Positions 52,689 to 60,983 of a DNA stretch of 64,000 nt are shown here, piece after piece. A program made the position numbers and the translations under genes. Every line of letters begins with the position of its first letter. Position 1 is the first letter of the stretch. The notes under the pieces were generated by a model. It did not search any database and was not told the origin of the DNA. It saw only the letters and a program-made list of their open reading frames with translations. Source of the stretch: Phytopseudomonas punonensis (lineage in GTDB: Bacteria > Pseudomonadota > Gammaproteobacteria > Pseudomonadales > Pseudomonadaceae); the NCBI RefSeq assembly GCF_900142655.1, contig NZ_FRBQ01000003.1, forward strand, positions 498,060-562,059, written 5' to 3'.

Positions 52689-52824
52689 CACACCTCCTCT
52701 TTCATGCGGATTTCGCATGAGATGTATGCTCTACGGCCATCTTATCAGCGCGATGGCATAAATCCATGATTGCTCTCAGAAGGTCAGTCGTCCGACTGGC
52801 CGTCACATATGAGAGGAAATTTAC

Positions 52825-53571
52825 ATGTCCCGTTTACAAGGCAAGCGTACGCTCATCACCGGCGGCACAAGTGGCATTGGTCTGGAGACCGCCAAGCAAT
52901 TCCTCGCAGAGGGCGCACGGGTGATCGTCACTGGCGTCAACCCTGAGTCCATTGCGAATGCCCAAGCTGTCTTAGGCAGTGAGGTTCTAGTGCTAAGAGC
53001 CGACTCCGCCAGTGTCGCAGCCCAGAAGGAGCTGGCCCAGGCTGTTCAGTCTCATTACGGGCAACTCGACGTTGCCTTCCTCAACGCCGGCGTATCCGTC
53101 TGGATGCCAATCGAAGACTGGAACGAGAAGATGTTTGACCGCTCCTTCGACATCAACGTCAAAGGGCCTTACTTCCTTCTGCAAGCACTGCTGCCGGTCT
53201 TCGCCAACCCGGCATCCGTGGTTCTCAATACCTCGGTCAGTGCGCACCTGGGCGAGGCGCGTTCATCCGTTTATGCGGCAACGAAGGCTGCCTTTCTGAA
53301 CATGTCCAAGACGCTTTCGAGCGAGCTCCTTCCGCGTGGTGTTCGAGTAAATGCGGTCAGCCCAGGGCCGATCGATACGCCGCTTTACGACAAGCTGGGT
53401 ATCCCCGATGCCTACCGCGAGCAGGTCAACAAGGATATTGCTGCGACCATCCCATTTGGCCGTTTTGGCACGCCTGAAGAAGTAGCTAAGGCGGTGCTGT
53501 ACCTCGCGTCGGACGAGTCTCGTTGGACAGTGGGAACGGAAATTATCGTTGATGGTGGTCGCTCGCTTTAA
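52825..53571 (+). CDS. SDR family oxidoreductase
   Basis: This 248-residue classical SDR has GGTSGIGLETA (residues 13-23) for NAD(P), LNAGVS (about 90-95) and the active-site pair YAATK (about 151-155). ASDESRWTVGTEIIVDGGRSL closes the fold. Substrate is unknown. It lies with a GST gene downstream and a divergent LysR gene, a common set-up for handling of electrophilic compounds. Composition is lower in GC than the core genes nearby. Confidence 0.9.
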   Translation: MSRLQGKRTLITGGTSGIGLETAKQFLAEGARVIVTGVNPESIANAQAVLGSEVLVLRADSASVAAQKELAQAVQSHYGQLDVAFLNAGVSVWMPIEDWNEKMFDRSFDINVKGPYFLLQALLPVFANPASVVLNTSVSAHLGEARSSVYAATKAAFLNMSKTLSSELLPRGVRVNAVSPGPIDTPLYDKLGIPDAYREQVNKDIAATIPFGRFGTPEEVAKAVLYLASDESRWTVGTEIIVDGGRSL

Positions 53572-53652
53572 CGAGCTGGGCACGCCTTCGCGTCTGTACA
53601 TCCCGCTTCCTGCCCGGAAGTGGGATCTGTCGAAATAACATTGGGTATTCAA

Positions 53653-54327
53653 ATGTCGCAAGCACAGCTCACGCTCGTTAGCCACGGGCTTTGCCCGTTT
53701 GTTCAGCGAGTGGCAATCATGCTCCTTGAAAAAGAGGTTCCATTTCAGCGCATCGACGTGGATTTAAAAGTCAGGCCCGACTGCTTTATGGCCATCTCAC
53801 CAACAGGCAAAGTCCCACTCCTGAAGGTGCAAAAAGGCGACGAGAAAGCCAATGTGCTCTTCGAGAGCGTGGCCATCTGCGAGTACATCGAAGAGGTGTA
53901 TCCGAACCCTGCTTTGCACCCGGAAGATGCCATCACCCGAGCTCAGCACCGTGCCTGGATCGAATTCGCCACTGCCATGCTCGCGGATGCGTGGGGATAT
54001 CTTAATGCTGCTGATCAGCAGGCAGCGCTCGGTAAATCTGCGGCGTTGAGAGGCAAACTAGAGCGATTCAACCTTGAAAAGCCGGACGGCCCTTACTTCG
54101 CTGGTGCGAAGCTCAGCATGGTGGATATCGCCGTCGCTCCAGTTTTCCGCTATTTCGACCTTCTGGGGTTCGAACCAAGTCATCCGTTGTTCGAAGGGCT
54201 TGGCCGCATTGCAGAGTGGCGCCATGCACTGGCAAACCGCGCGAGTGTTCAAGCTGCAGTTGCCGAAGATTATGCGTCCCGGTTCCACGCACATCTGCAG
54301 CAAGCCAAGGCCATCCTGGTTAGCTAA
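53653..54327 (+). CDS. Glutathione S-transferase family protein
   Basis: This 224-residue protein has an N-terminal thioredoxin-like domain with SHGLCPFVQRVAIMLLEKEVPF, where C14 may be the active residue as in omega/beta-like GSTs, the cis-Pro of GKVPLL and the glutathione-binding ESVAICEYIEEVYP. The helical C-terminal domain begins near residue 90. The ATG giving MSQAQLTL is used; a TTG four codons upstream is also possible. By hand count 32 of 60 bases at 53641-53700 are G or C, well below the liu genes. Confidence 0.88.
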   Translation: MSQAQLTLVSHGLCPFVQRVAIMLLEKEVPFQRIDVDLKVRPDCFMAISPTGKVPLLKVQKGDEKANVLFESVAICEYIEEVYPNPALHPEDAITRAQHRAWIEFATAMLADAWGYLNAADQQAALGKSAALRGKLERFNLEKPDGPYFAGAKLSMVDIAVAPVFRYFDLLGFEPSHPLFEGLGRIAEWRHALANRASVQAAVAEDYASRFHAHLQQAKAILVS

Positions 54328-54709
54328 GTCGGGCATTTCGGTTTGGCTCAGGCCTTTGCTGCGGTGTTATCGAAAAGCCCTGCCCCCATTCCTGCTCTCT
54401 TAAGCTCAGAGCCGTCAATGGAGTCTCGTAGCGGTTGCTTAAATGGTCGAGGTGAATCCCTTAGTTTTCCAGAAACCTTTAAGCCTCAAGATGGTACTCA
54501 TGCGACTGTGAAATCGTCGCCAATTTTTGACTACTGCAAAGGGCCGCTTCTGGCCGAAAGCGAACGGTGAACGGCGCTTTTGTGGGAGAGGCCGGGCGGC
54601 GATCCGCTGCCTCGATCTTTGCCTGGATAGGCGTAAGAGCTCGGGGCTAAAGCCCCTCCCATGATCGTGAACGGCCGCTACCGCCACATTGCTGCTATCG
54701 GCCTCTGCC
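54328..54709. other. Intergenic region with REP-like element
   Basis: No supported gene is seen between the GST gene and the HAD phosphatase gene. Short frames here lack ribosome sites and recognisable products. The right part carries the REP-like palindromic element listed separately. Confidence 0.5.
54581..54661. repeat. REP-like intergenic palindromic element
   Basis: The element begins TGGGAGAGG and ends CCCCTCCCA, inverted ends with one mismatch, and contains the perfect palindrome GGGGCTAAAGCCCC at 54643-54656. Reverse-complemented it reads GGGAGGGGCTTTAGCCCC, a form I know as frequent in Pseudomonas intergenic repeats. Only one copy lies in this window. Confidence 0.6.
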
Positions 54710-55363
54710 TCAACTCCAGCTCAGGATCGGCCAGCCCTCGCGCTCGGCATGTTCGCGCAGCACCGGGTCGGGATTGACCGCGTGGGGTTTGTCGACCCGT
54801 TGCAGAAGCGGCAGGTCGTTGCGTGAGTCGGAGTAGAAGTAGGCGCCTTCCAGCGTCTCGCCGTGTTCTTCCAGCCAGGCGTGCAGGCGCGTGACCTTGC
54901 CTTCGCGGTAGGTCAATACACCCTCGGTTTTGCCACTGTAGTGGCCGTATTCCTCGTGCAGGTCGATGGCCAGCACTTCGTCGACCTTGAGGCGCTCGGC
55001 GATGGCGCTGACCAGGAAGTGCGCCGAGGCGGAGATGATCAGGATGCGGTCGCCGGCCTCGCGGTGGGTGGCCAGGCAGCGGGTGGCGTCGCTGAAGAAG
55101 ATCGGCTCGATCACGTCCTCCACGAACGGCTCGACCACGAAGGCGACTTCCTCCGGCGTGCGGCCTACCAGTGGCGACAGGCTGAAGGCCATGTAGTCCT
55201 CCATGGCCAGTTTGCCTTCTGCGTACGCCGCCATCAGTTGGTGATCCTTGGCGATAAAGCTCTCGCCGTCGACCCAGCCCAGGGTGGCCATGTACTCGCT
55301 CCACAGGCTGGCGCAGTCGCCGTTGATCAGGGTTTCGTCGAGATCGAAAATTGCCAAAGCCAT
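54710..55363 (-). CDS. HAD-IB family phosphatase
   Basis: This 217-residue protein has HAD motif I DLDET (D7, D9), motif II in LIISAS and motif III/IV in YFYSDSRNDLPLL, with a helical cap between (about 15-80), as in the SerB-like HAD-IB group. It should remove phosphate from a small phosphorylated metabolite in the cytoplasm. The ATG shares one base with the stop of the ABC ATPase gene (TGATG), so it is the last gene of the transporter operon. The substrate is unknown. Confidence 0.88.
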   Translation of the reverse strand: MALAIFDLDETLINGDCASLWSEYMATLGWVDGESFIAKDHQLMAAYAEGKLAMEDYMAFSLSPLVGRTPEEVAFVVEPFVEDVIEPIFFSDATRCLATHREAGDRILIISASAHFLVSAIAERLKVDEVLAIDLHEEYGHYSGKTEGVLTYREGKVTRLHAWLEEHGETLEGAYFYSDSRNDLPLLQRVDKPHAVNPDPVLREHAEREGWPILSWS

Positions 55364-56349
55364 CAAGCTACCTCTTTTACGGCATGCGCCGCGATATCCA
55401 GTGAGATGGGGTGGCCGTTGGCGTACAGGTCGTCGGCGCTGCGGTTGAGCACATCGACCAGCAGTTCCACGCCGCCGGCGTCCACCCGGTAGCGGATGAT
55501 ATTACCGAGCAGGGCGTGACTGCGAATGGTGGCGCTGATCGGGCCCTGGCCGAGCACGATGGCTTCCGGGCGAATCGCCACCTGGCTGCTCAAAGGGCGG
55601 CCGAGCAGACGGCTGGCGGTGGCGGCGTCGAGCAGGTTGTAGTTGCCGATAAAACCCGCGGCAAAGGCATCGGCTGGCGCGGTGTAGAGGGTTTCCGCGT
55701 CGCCGCTCTGGACGATGCGCCCGGCGTTCATCAGGAAGATGCGGTCGCTCATCACCAGCGCCTCTTCCTGATCGTGGGTAACGAAGATCGTCGTCAGGCC
55801 AAGCTCCTGCTGGATGCTGCGGATCTGCTCGCGCAGGTGCTTGCGAATACGCGCATCGAGGGCCGACAGCGGCTCGTCGAGCAGCAGCAGCCGTGGGCGG
55901 GTGACCAGCGAGCGGGCCAGGGCGACGCGCTGGCACTGGCCGCCGGACAGCTGATGGGGGTAGCGGCCGGCGAAGTCGCCCAGCTCGACCATCGCCAGGG
56001 CTTCCTGGACGCGGGCGGCGGACTCTTCCTTGCCGACCTTCTGCATGCGCAGGCCGAAGGCGACGTTCTGCGCGGCGGTCATGTTGGGGAACAGCGCGTA
56101 GCTCTGGAACACCATGCCGATGCCGCGCTTTTGCGGCGACAGTGGCACCAGGTCTTCGCCGCCGAGCAGGATCTTGCCGCCGTTGACCTCGGTGAGGCCG
56201 GCGATGCAGCGCAGCAGGGTGGATTTGCCGCAGCCCGAAGGGCCGAGCAGGGTGACGAATTCGCCTCTCTCGATCTCGGCGTTGATGTCGCTGAAAATCG
56301 CGGTGCCGCCGTAGCTCTTGTGCAGGTTCTGGATGCTCAGGAAGCTCAT
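55363..56349 (-). CDS. ABC transporter ATP-binding protein (PotA/FbpC type)
   Basis: This 328-residue protein has an ATPase domain (Walker A GPSGCGKST; signature LSGGQCQR with Cys in place of the usual Gln; Walker B LLLDEPLSAL) and a C-terminal TOBE-like regulatory domain from about residue 240. This resembles importers for polyamines, iron or 2-aminoethylphosphonate. The start giving MSFLSI overlaps the upstream permease stop by ATGA. A longer frame lies inside the permease gene and is not used. Confidence 0.92.
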   Translation of the reverse strand: MSFLSIQNLHKSYGGTAIFSDINAEIERGEFVTLLGPSGCGKSTLLRCIAGLTEVNGGKILLGGEDLVPLSPQKRGIGMVFQSYALFPNMTAAQNVAFGLRMQKVGKEESAARVQEALAMVELGDFAGRYPHQLSGGQCQRVALARSLVTRPRLLLLDEPLSALDARIRKHLREQIRSIQQELGLTTIFVTHDQEEALVMSDRIFLMNAGRIVQSGDAETLYTAPADAFAAGFIGNYNLLDAATASRLLGRPLSSQVAIRPEAIVLGQGPISATIRSHALLGNIIRYRVDAGGVELLVDVLNRSADDLYANGHPISLDIAAHAVKEVA

Positions 56350-57143
56350 GCCTTGTCCCTGTTCAGTCGATTGGCCGCCCAGGTGAACACCAGGACGAAA
56401 AAGAAGTAGGAGATCACCAGGGCGCTGTTGAAGTGGCCGCTGCTGTTCTTCATGTTGTTCAGATACACCTGCAGCGTCTCGTAGCGCGTGCCGACCAGCA
56501 GGTTGGCGAACACGAATTCGCCGAACAGGAAGCTGAACGACAGGAACAGCGACACCATCAGGCCCTTGCGCAGGTTGGGCAGCACCACCAGAAAGGCCGC
56601 TTTCCAGGTGCTGGCGCCGAGCAGGTGGGCGGCGTCCATCAGGTCGCGCAGGTTGATCGCCTGCAGGTTGTTGGTGATGGCCCGGTACATGAAAGGCAGG
56701 GCGATGGTGAAGTAGCAGCCGATCAGGATCCACGGCGTGCCGACCATCGCCAGGGGCCCGGAGCCGTAGAGTTGCAGCAGGCCCACGGCGGATACCACCG
56801 GCGGCACGGCGAACGGCAGCAGGATCAGCACGTTCATTACCGCGTCGAGTTTCGGGAAGTGGTAATGCACCACGAACAGCAGCGGCAGGATCAGCACCAC
56901 CGACAACGCCAGGGCGCCGAAGCAGACCAGCAGCGACTGGCCGAAGGCCTTGAGAAAGCGCGGCTCGCCCCACAGCTCCAGGTACCACTTGAAGGTCAGG
57001 CCATCCGGCAGGATGGTCGCCGACCAGCTGGTGGCCAGGGAGTAGAGCAGGGTGCCGGCCAGGGGCAGCAGCAGGATCAGGAACAGCAGCCAGACCACCA
57101 CGCGGTGGTAGAGACTTGCGGCGGGAACATCAGCGCGGGACAT
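56346..57143 (-). CDS. ABC transporter permease 2
   Basis: This 265-residue inner-membrane permease of the PotC/PhnV kind has about six helices and the EAA-like loop AAHLLGASTWKAAFLVVLPNLRKG. It overlaps the other permease gene by 14 nt and the ATPase gene by 4 nt, so the genes are tightly coupled. Confidence 0.92.
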   Translation of the reverse strand: MSRADVPAASLYHRVVVWLLFLILLLPLAGTLLYSLATSWSATILPDGLTFKWYLELWGEPRFLKAFGQSLLVCFGALALSVVLILPLLFVVHYHFPKLDAVMNVLILLPFAVPPVVSAVGLLQLYGSGPLAMVGTPWILIGCYFTIALPFMYRAITNNLQAINLRDLMDAAHLLGASTWKAAFLVVLPNLRKGLMVSLFLSFSFLFGEFVFANLLVGTRYETLQVYLNNMKNSSGHFNSALVISYFFFVLVFTWAANRLNRDKA

Positions 57144-57978
57144 GGTAGCTCCTCCTCAGCAGCAACTGATGGACGAGGGTGATCGCCGCCATCAGGCCGA
57201 CCAGGATCATCGCCAGGGCGCTGGCCATGTTGGGGTCGAGGGAAATGTCCCCGGAAATCATCGCGGCGATGCGGATCGGCAGCACGTTGAAGTTGCCGGT
57301 GGTCAGGTAATACACCGTGGCGTAGGCGCCCAGGGCATTGGCCAGCAGGATCACGAAGGTGCCGAGCAGCGCCGGGGTCAGCACCGGCAGGCCGATATGC
57401 CGCCAGAAGGCCCAGGTGCCGGCGCCGAGCAGCGCGGCGGACTCGCGCCAGTCCTGGCGCAGGGCGTCGAAGGCGGGGTAGAGCAGCAGCACACCGAGGG
57501 GAATCTGGAAGTAGGTGTAGAGCACGATCAGGCCGTTCTTGGAATACAGGTTGAAGCTGTCGATCAGCCCCGCCTGGATCAGCAGCAGGGTCAGCGCGCC
57601 GTTGAAACCGAGCAGGATGATGAAGGCGAAGGCCAGGGGCACGCCGGCGAAGTTGCTGGTCATGTTGGAAAAGGCGATCACGAAGTCGCGCAGTTTCGAG
57701 TCCACCTGGCGCAGCGAGTAGCTGCCGACGATGGCGATGAGCATGCCGAAAACGCTCGACCAGAAGGCGATCTGCAGGCTGTGCTTGACCGCCTGCATGT
57801 AGAACTTGGAGGCGAAGGCCTTCTCGAAATTGCCCAGCCCCCAGCCGTCCGGGGTGTTGAGGCTGTTGATCGCCACCCAGATCAGCGGCGCGACCTGAAA
57901 GGCGAAAAAGAACAGCGCGAAGGGCAGCAGGCACAGCGCTGCCAGCCATTTGCCGCGGGGTTTGTGGGTGGCGGTCAT
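57130..57978 (-). CDS. ABC transporter permease 1
   Basis: This 282-residue permease of the PotB/PhnU kind has about six helices and the EAA-like loop SAALLGAGTWAFWRHIGLPVLTPAL. The start giving MTATHKPR overlaps the stop of the phosphatase-superfamily gene by ATGA. It forms a heterodimer with permease 2. Confidence 0.92.
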   Translation of the reverse strand: MTATHKPRGKWLAALCLLPFALFFFAFQVAPLIWVAINSLNTPDGWGLGNFEKAFASKFYMQAVKHSLQIAFWSSVFGMLIAIVGSYSLRQVDSKLRDFVIAFSNMTSNFAGVPLAFAFIILLGFNGALTLLLIQAGLIDSFNLYSKNGLIVLYTYFQIPLGVLLLYPAFDALRQDWRESAALLGAGTWAFWRHIGLPVLTPALLGTFVILLANALGAYATVYYLTTGNFNVLPIRIAAMISGDISLDPNMASALAMILVGLMAAITLVHQLLLRRSYHVPR

Positions 57979-58781
57979 CGCAGCAGCTCCCGGCACGAGG
58001 GTTTGTCATGGGCCACGCCGAGCAGCTCGCAGATCGTGCCGCATAGCTCCAGCTGCTTCGGCGCGGCGGCCTCGCTGAGGCTGAAGGCATCACCGAGCAC
58101 GAACAGCGGCACGTCGCGTTCTTCGGGCAGCAGGCCGTTGTGGGAGCGGTCGTCGTTCATGCCATGGTCGGCGGTTACCAGCACCTGATAACCGGCGTCG
58201 AGCCAGCCTTGCAGGTAATTGGCCAGCTGAATGTCGGCGACACGCGCGGCGTTGCGGTACTGGCTGCTGTTCAGGCCGTGCTTGTGGCCGGCGTCGTCGA
58301 TATTCATCGGGTGCACCAGGAGAAAATCCGGGGTGTGATTCAGGCGCAGGCTCTCGGCATCGTCGAACAGGTGCGAGTCGGGGTAGTGGTCGACGTAGTA
58401 GAAATGCCCGTGCTGGATCGGCAATTCGGCATCGCGGGTATGCCGGTCGCGGGCGGCCACGAAGGGCGCACGGTTATATAGCTCGCTCATCCAGTGGTAG
58501 GCCGCGGCTGCAGTGCTCAGCCCGGCGGCGCGGGCGTAGTGGAACACGCTGCGCTCGCTGCTCAGGCGCACCACGTTGTTGTGCACTACGCCGCTGTCGA
58601 TGGGCGTCACGCCGGTGAGAATGCATTCGTAGAGTGGGCGCGACAGTGACGGCAGCTCGCACTCGAGTTTGTAAAGGGCAGCACGGCCAGCGGCGCGATA
58701 GGCCTGCAGGTGGCCGAGTGCATGCCGAGCGACCTCGTAATTGAGGCCGTCGAGAATGACGAGGATGACCTTGTACGACAT
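57975..58781 (-). CDS. Alkaline-phosphatase-superfamily (NPP-type) enzyme
   Basis: This 268-residue protein matches type I phosphodiesterase/nucleotide pyrophosphatase-like members of the alkaline phosphatase superfamily. Metal-binding residues are seen in ILDGLN (D11), DDAGHKHG and VTADHGMND. The nucleophile is probably S47 in LPSLSRPLYECILTG, where many relatives have Thr. It has no signal peptide, so it should act in the cytoplasm on an imported substrate. It lies in the ABC operon with a HAD phosphatase, which fits stepwise breakdown of a phosphodiester, phosphonate or phosphoester. The start giving MSYKVIL is used; an upstream extension would cross the repeat element. Confidence 0.88.
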   Translation of the reverse strand: MSYKVILVILDGLNYEVARHALGHLQAYRAAGRAALYKLECELPSLSRPLYECILTGVTPIDSGVVHNNVVRLSSERSVFHYARAAGLSTAAAAYHWMSELYNRAPFVAARDRHTRDAELPIQHGHFYYVDHYPDSHLFDDAESLRLNHTPDFLLVHPMNIDDAGHKHGLNSSQYRNAARVADIQLANYLQGWLDAGYQVLVTADHGMNDDRSHNGLLPEERDVPLFVLGDAFSLSEAAAPKQLELCGTICELLGVAHDKPSCRELLR

Positions 58782-58807
58782 GGGCAATCCTGGGTTCAGT
58801 GGGTTGC

Positions 58808-58883
58808 GTAGGGTGGACGTCGCTTCATCCGTCCACCATTTCGAGATCGCAATGGTGGATGAAAAGAGCGTCATCCACCCTAC
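58808..58883. repeat. Intergenic palindromic repeat, copy 1
   Basis: The element has inverted ends GTAGGGTGGA/TCCACCCTAC and an inner stem GTGGATGA/TCATCCAC with an 8-nt loop. Its last 38 bp (58846-58883) are identical to 61077-61114. It lies between the binding-protein gene and the phosphatase-superfamily gene and may end or attenuate the transcript there, leaving more message for the binding protein. Confidence 0.75.
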
Positions 58884-58905
58884 TGCTACGAGGCTGAGGC
58901 CTGGA

Positions 58906-59964
58906 TCACTCCATATTGATGATCACGTTTTCCTGCCACTGCTGCGGCAGGGCCTTGGAGGTCGCTTCCCAGGCGGCGGCGTCCTTGATCGGTTTGACCT
59001 TGGCGTATTGCTCGTTAGGCAGCAGCTTGGCCTGCACTTCGGCCGGCAGGGTCAGGTGCTCGGCGCGGATCGGGCGGGCGTTGCCTTTGGCCAGGTTGAT
59101 CTGCCCGGCATCACTGAATATGTATTCGCGGGCCAGCTTGGCGGCGTTGGGGTTCTTGGCGTATTTGTTGATGATGGTGGTGTAGCCGGAGATCACCGAA
59201 CCATCGGATGGGATCAGCACCTCGAAGCGATTCGGGTCGATCTGGTCACGGTAGGACAGGCCGTTGAAGTCCCAGACGATACCGACTTCTACCTCACCTT
59301 TTTCCAGAGTCTGGATGGTCGGGTTGGCCAGCGAGAGACGACCCTGTTCGGCGATCTCGGCAAAGAAGTCCAGACCCGGCTGGATGTTCTTCTCGTCGCC
59401 GCCATTGGCGATGGCCGCCGCCAGGACGCCGTTGACCGCCTGAGCGGCCGCGCTGACGTCACCGATGGCTACACGGTACTTGCCGGTTTTAAGGTCCGCC
59501 CAGCTTTTCGGCACGTCCTTGACCAGCTGCTTGTTGACGATGAAGGCGATGGAGCCGGTGTAGGCGAGCGCCCAGTGGCCGTCTTTATCCTTGGCCCAGG
59601 TCGGTACCTGATCCCAGGTGCTCGGCTTGTAGGGCTGGGTCACGCCCTGCGCCACAGCGATGGGGCCGAACGCGGCACCGACGTCACCGATGTCGGCGCT
59701 GGCATTGTCTTTCTCGGCGGCGAACTTGGCGATTTCCTGGGCCGAGCTCATGTCGGTGTCCATGTGCTTGAGGCCGTACTTGTCGCTCAGGTCCTGCCAG
59801 GTGTCTTTCCAGTTGGCCCAACTGTCCGGCATGCCGACGCTGTTCACGGCGCCTTCTTTGCGTGCGGCCTGTTCCATTGCAGTCAAATCCGTCCCGGCGG
59901 CCATAGCCTGGGAAGCCAGGGCGATGGCGCTGCCCATCAGCGATGCCAGTAGCAGTTGTTTCAT
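58906..59964 (-). CDS. ABC transporter periplasmic binding protein (type 2)
   Basis: This 352-residue protein has a signal peptide (MKQLLLASLMGSAIALASQAMA, cleavage before AGTD) and fits the extracellular solute-binding family 1/8 used by PotD, AfuA and phosphonate systems, with DIGDVGAAFGP and GIVWDFNGLSYRDQ. It is the first gene of the minus-strand ABC operon. UTRA-type sites lie just upstream, one 25 nt before the start. The ligand is unknown. Confidence 0.9.
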   Translation of the reverse strand: MKQLLLASLMGSAIALASQAMAAGTDLTAMEQAARKEGAVNSVGMPDSWANWKDTWQDLSDKYGLKHMDTDMSSAQEIAKFAAEKDNASADIGDVGAAFGPIAVAQGVTQPYKPSTWDQVPTWAKDKDGHWALAYTGSIAFIVNKQLVKDVPKSWADLKTGKYRVAIGDVSAAAQAVNGVLAAAIANGGDEKNIQPGLDFFAEIAEQGRLSLANPTIQTLEKGEVEVGIVWDFNGLSYRDQIDPNRFEVLIPSDGSVISGYTTIINKYAKNPNAAKLAREYIFSDAGQINLAKGNARPIRAEHLTLPAEVQAKLLPNEQYAKVKPIKDAAAWEATSKALPQQWQENVIINME

Positions 59965-60266
59965 TGGAAACTCCTTTGCGTTGAGGGTTGGTCTAGATCA
60001 GCAAGACCCAAGCCAATGTAGGCGGCAGCGATGACAATTTTGTGTCGGTGTGGCCGCGAGCGGACTTCAGGCACGTGATGGCGCTCCGCATGGCAAGCGT
60101 AGACCAGGTTAAGCCGTTGAATTGGCTGGCATGCGCCATGCTTGCAAGCAGGCTGTCATCTGCCGGTCATCGCGCATGCCTAGGCTTGCGAACGACGATT
60201 GCAGTCAGCCGATGACTGTTACGTGCCCCGTATTGGGGCTGGTCTAGTCCAAAAGGAATCAGCGTG
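59965..60266. promoter_or_regulatory. Divergent control region with three UTRA-type sites
   Basis: TGGTCTAGATCA (59989-60000) and TGGTCTAGTCCA (60240-60251) flank the divergent interval, one next to each start, and an inverted TGGTCTA (TAGACCA, 60100-60106) lies between them. HutC/PhnF-type regulators bind GTMTAKAC sites of this form, so the regulator encoded on the right should bind here, controlling both itself and the ABC operon. I see no gene in the interval. Confidence 0.75.
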
Positions 60267-60983
60267 ATGCGCGATGACACACCGCGAGCCGTCACCACCA
60301 TCTGCCGGGCACTGCAGGAACAGATTGAGCACGGGCTGCTGCCTGCCGGCGGCAAGCTGCCGGCCGAGCGCCGCCTGAGCGAGCTGTTCGATACCACGCG
60401 CATCACCTTGCGTGAGGCGCTTGGCCAGCTGGAGGCGCAAGGCCTGGTGTACCGCGAGGAGCGGCGCGGCTGGTTCGTGTCGCCGGCGCGGGTCGCTTAT
60501 AACCCGCTGGTGCGCACCCACTTTCACGCCATGGTCGCCGAGCAGGGCCGGGTGCCGGCCACCGAAGTGCTGAGCGCGCGACTGATGCCCGCTCATGCGC
60601 AGGTCTGTCAGTTGCTGGGCTTGTCCGGCTTGTCGAGCGTCTACCAGATTCGCCGCGCCCGGCGCATCGACGGGCGGCTGGTGCTGTATGTCGAGCATTA
60701 CCTGAACCCCGACTATTTTCCCGGCATCCTCGACTTTGATCTGACCCGTTCGCTGACCGAGTTGTATGCCAGCGAGTACGACGTGCACTACGGACGGGTA
60801 CGTTTCGACATGGTGCCCACGGCGCTACATGCCGACGCCGCCGCCGCGCTCAAGGTGGCGCCCGGCAGCCCGGCGCTACGCATCATCCGGGTCAACCGCG
60901 ACCAGCGCGGCCGGCTGATCGACTGTGACCTCGAGTACTGGCGCCATGATGCGATTCATATCAGTGTGGAAGTTCCGGAGTAG
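60267..60983 (+). CDS. GntR/HutC family regulator with UTRA domain
   Basis: This 238-residue protein has a GntR winged helix (PAGGKLPAERRLSELFDTTRITLREALGQLEAQGLVYR in blocks, residues about 28-65) and a UTRA ligand-binding domain (about 90-230), as in PhnF and other regulators of phosphonate and sugar uptake. AAGGA lies upstream; the GTG one codon before the ATG is an alternative start. It is divergent from the ABC operon with matching sites between. The ligand is probably the imported compound or a derivative. Confidence 0.9.
   Translation: MRDDTPRAVTTICRALQEQIEHGLLPAGGKLPAERRLSELFDTTRITLREALGQLEAQGLVYREERRGWFVSPARVAYNPLVRTHFHAMVAEQGRVPATEVLSARLMPAHAQVCQLLGLSGLSSVYQIRRARRIDGRLVLYVEHYLNPDYFPGILDFDLTRSLTELYASEYDVHYGRVRFDMVPTALHADAAAALKVAPGSPALRIIRVNRDQRGRLIDCDLEYWRHDAIHISVEVPE

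Noticed and set aside
54343..54570. 75-codon frame downstream of the GST gene
   Set aside because: No ribosome site or known pattern, and it runs towards the REP-like element.
56350..56988. N-terminal extension of the PotA-type ATPase
   Set aside because: Lies in another frame of the permease gene; the ATG at 56349 gives a normal ATPase start with ATGA coupling.
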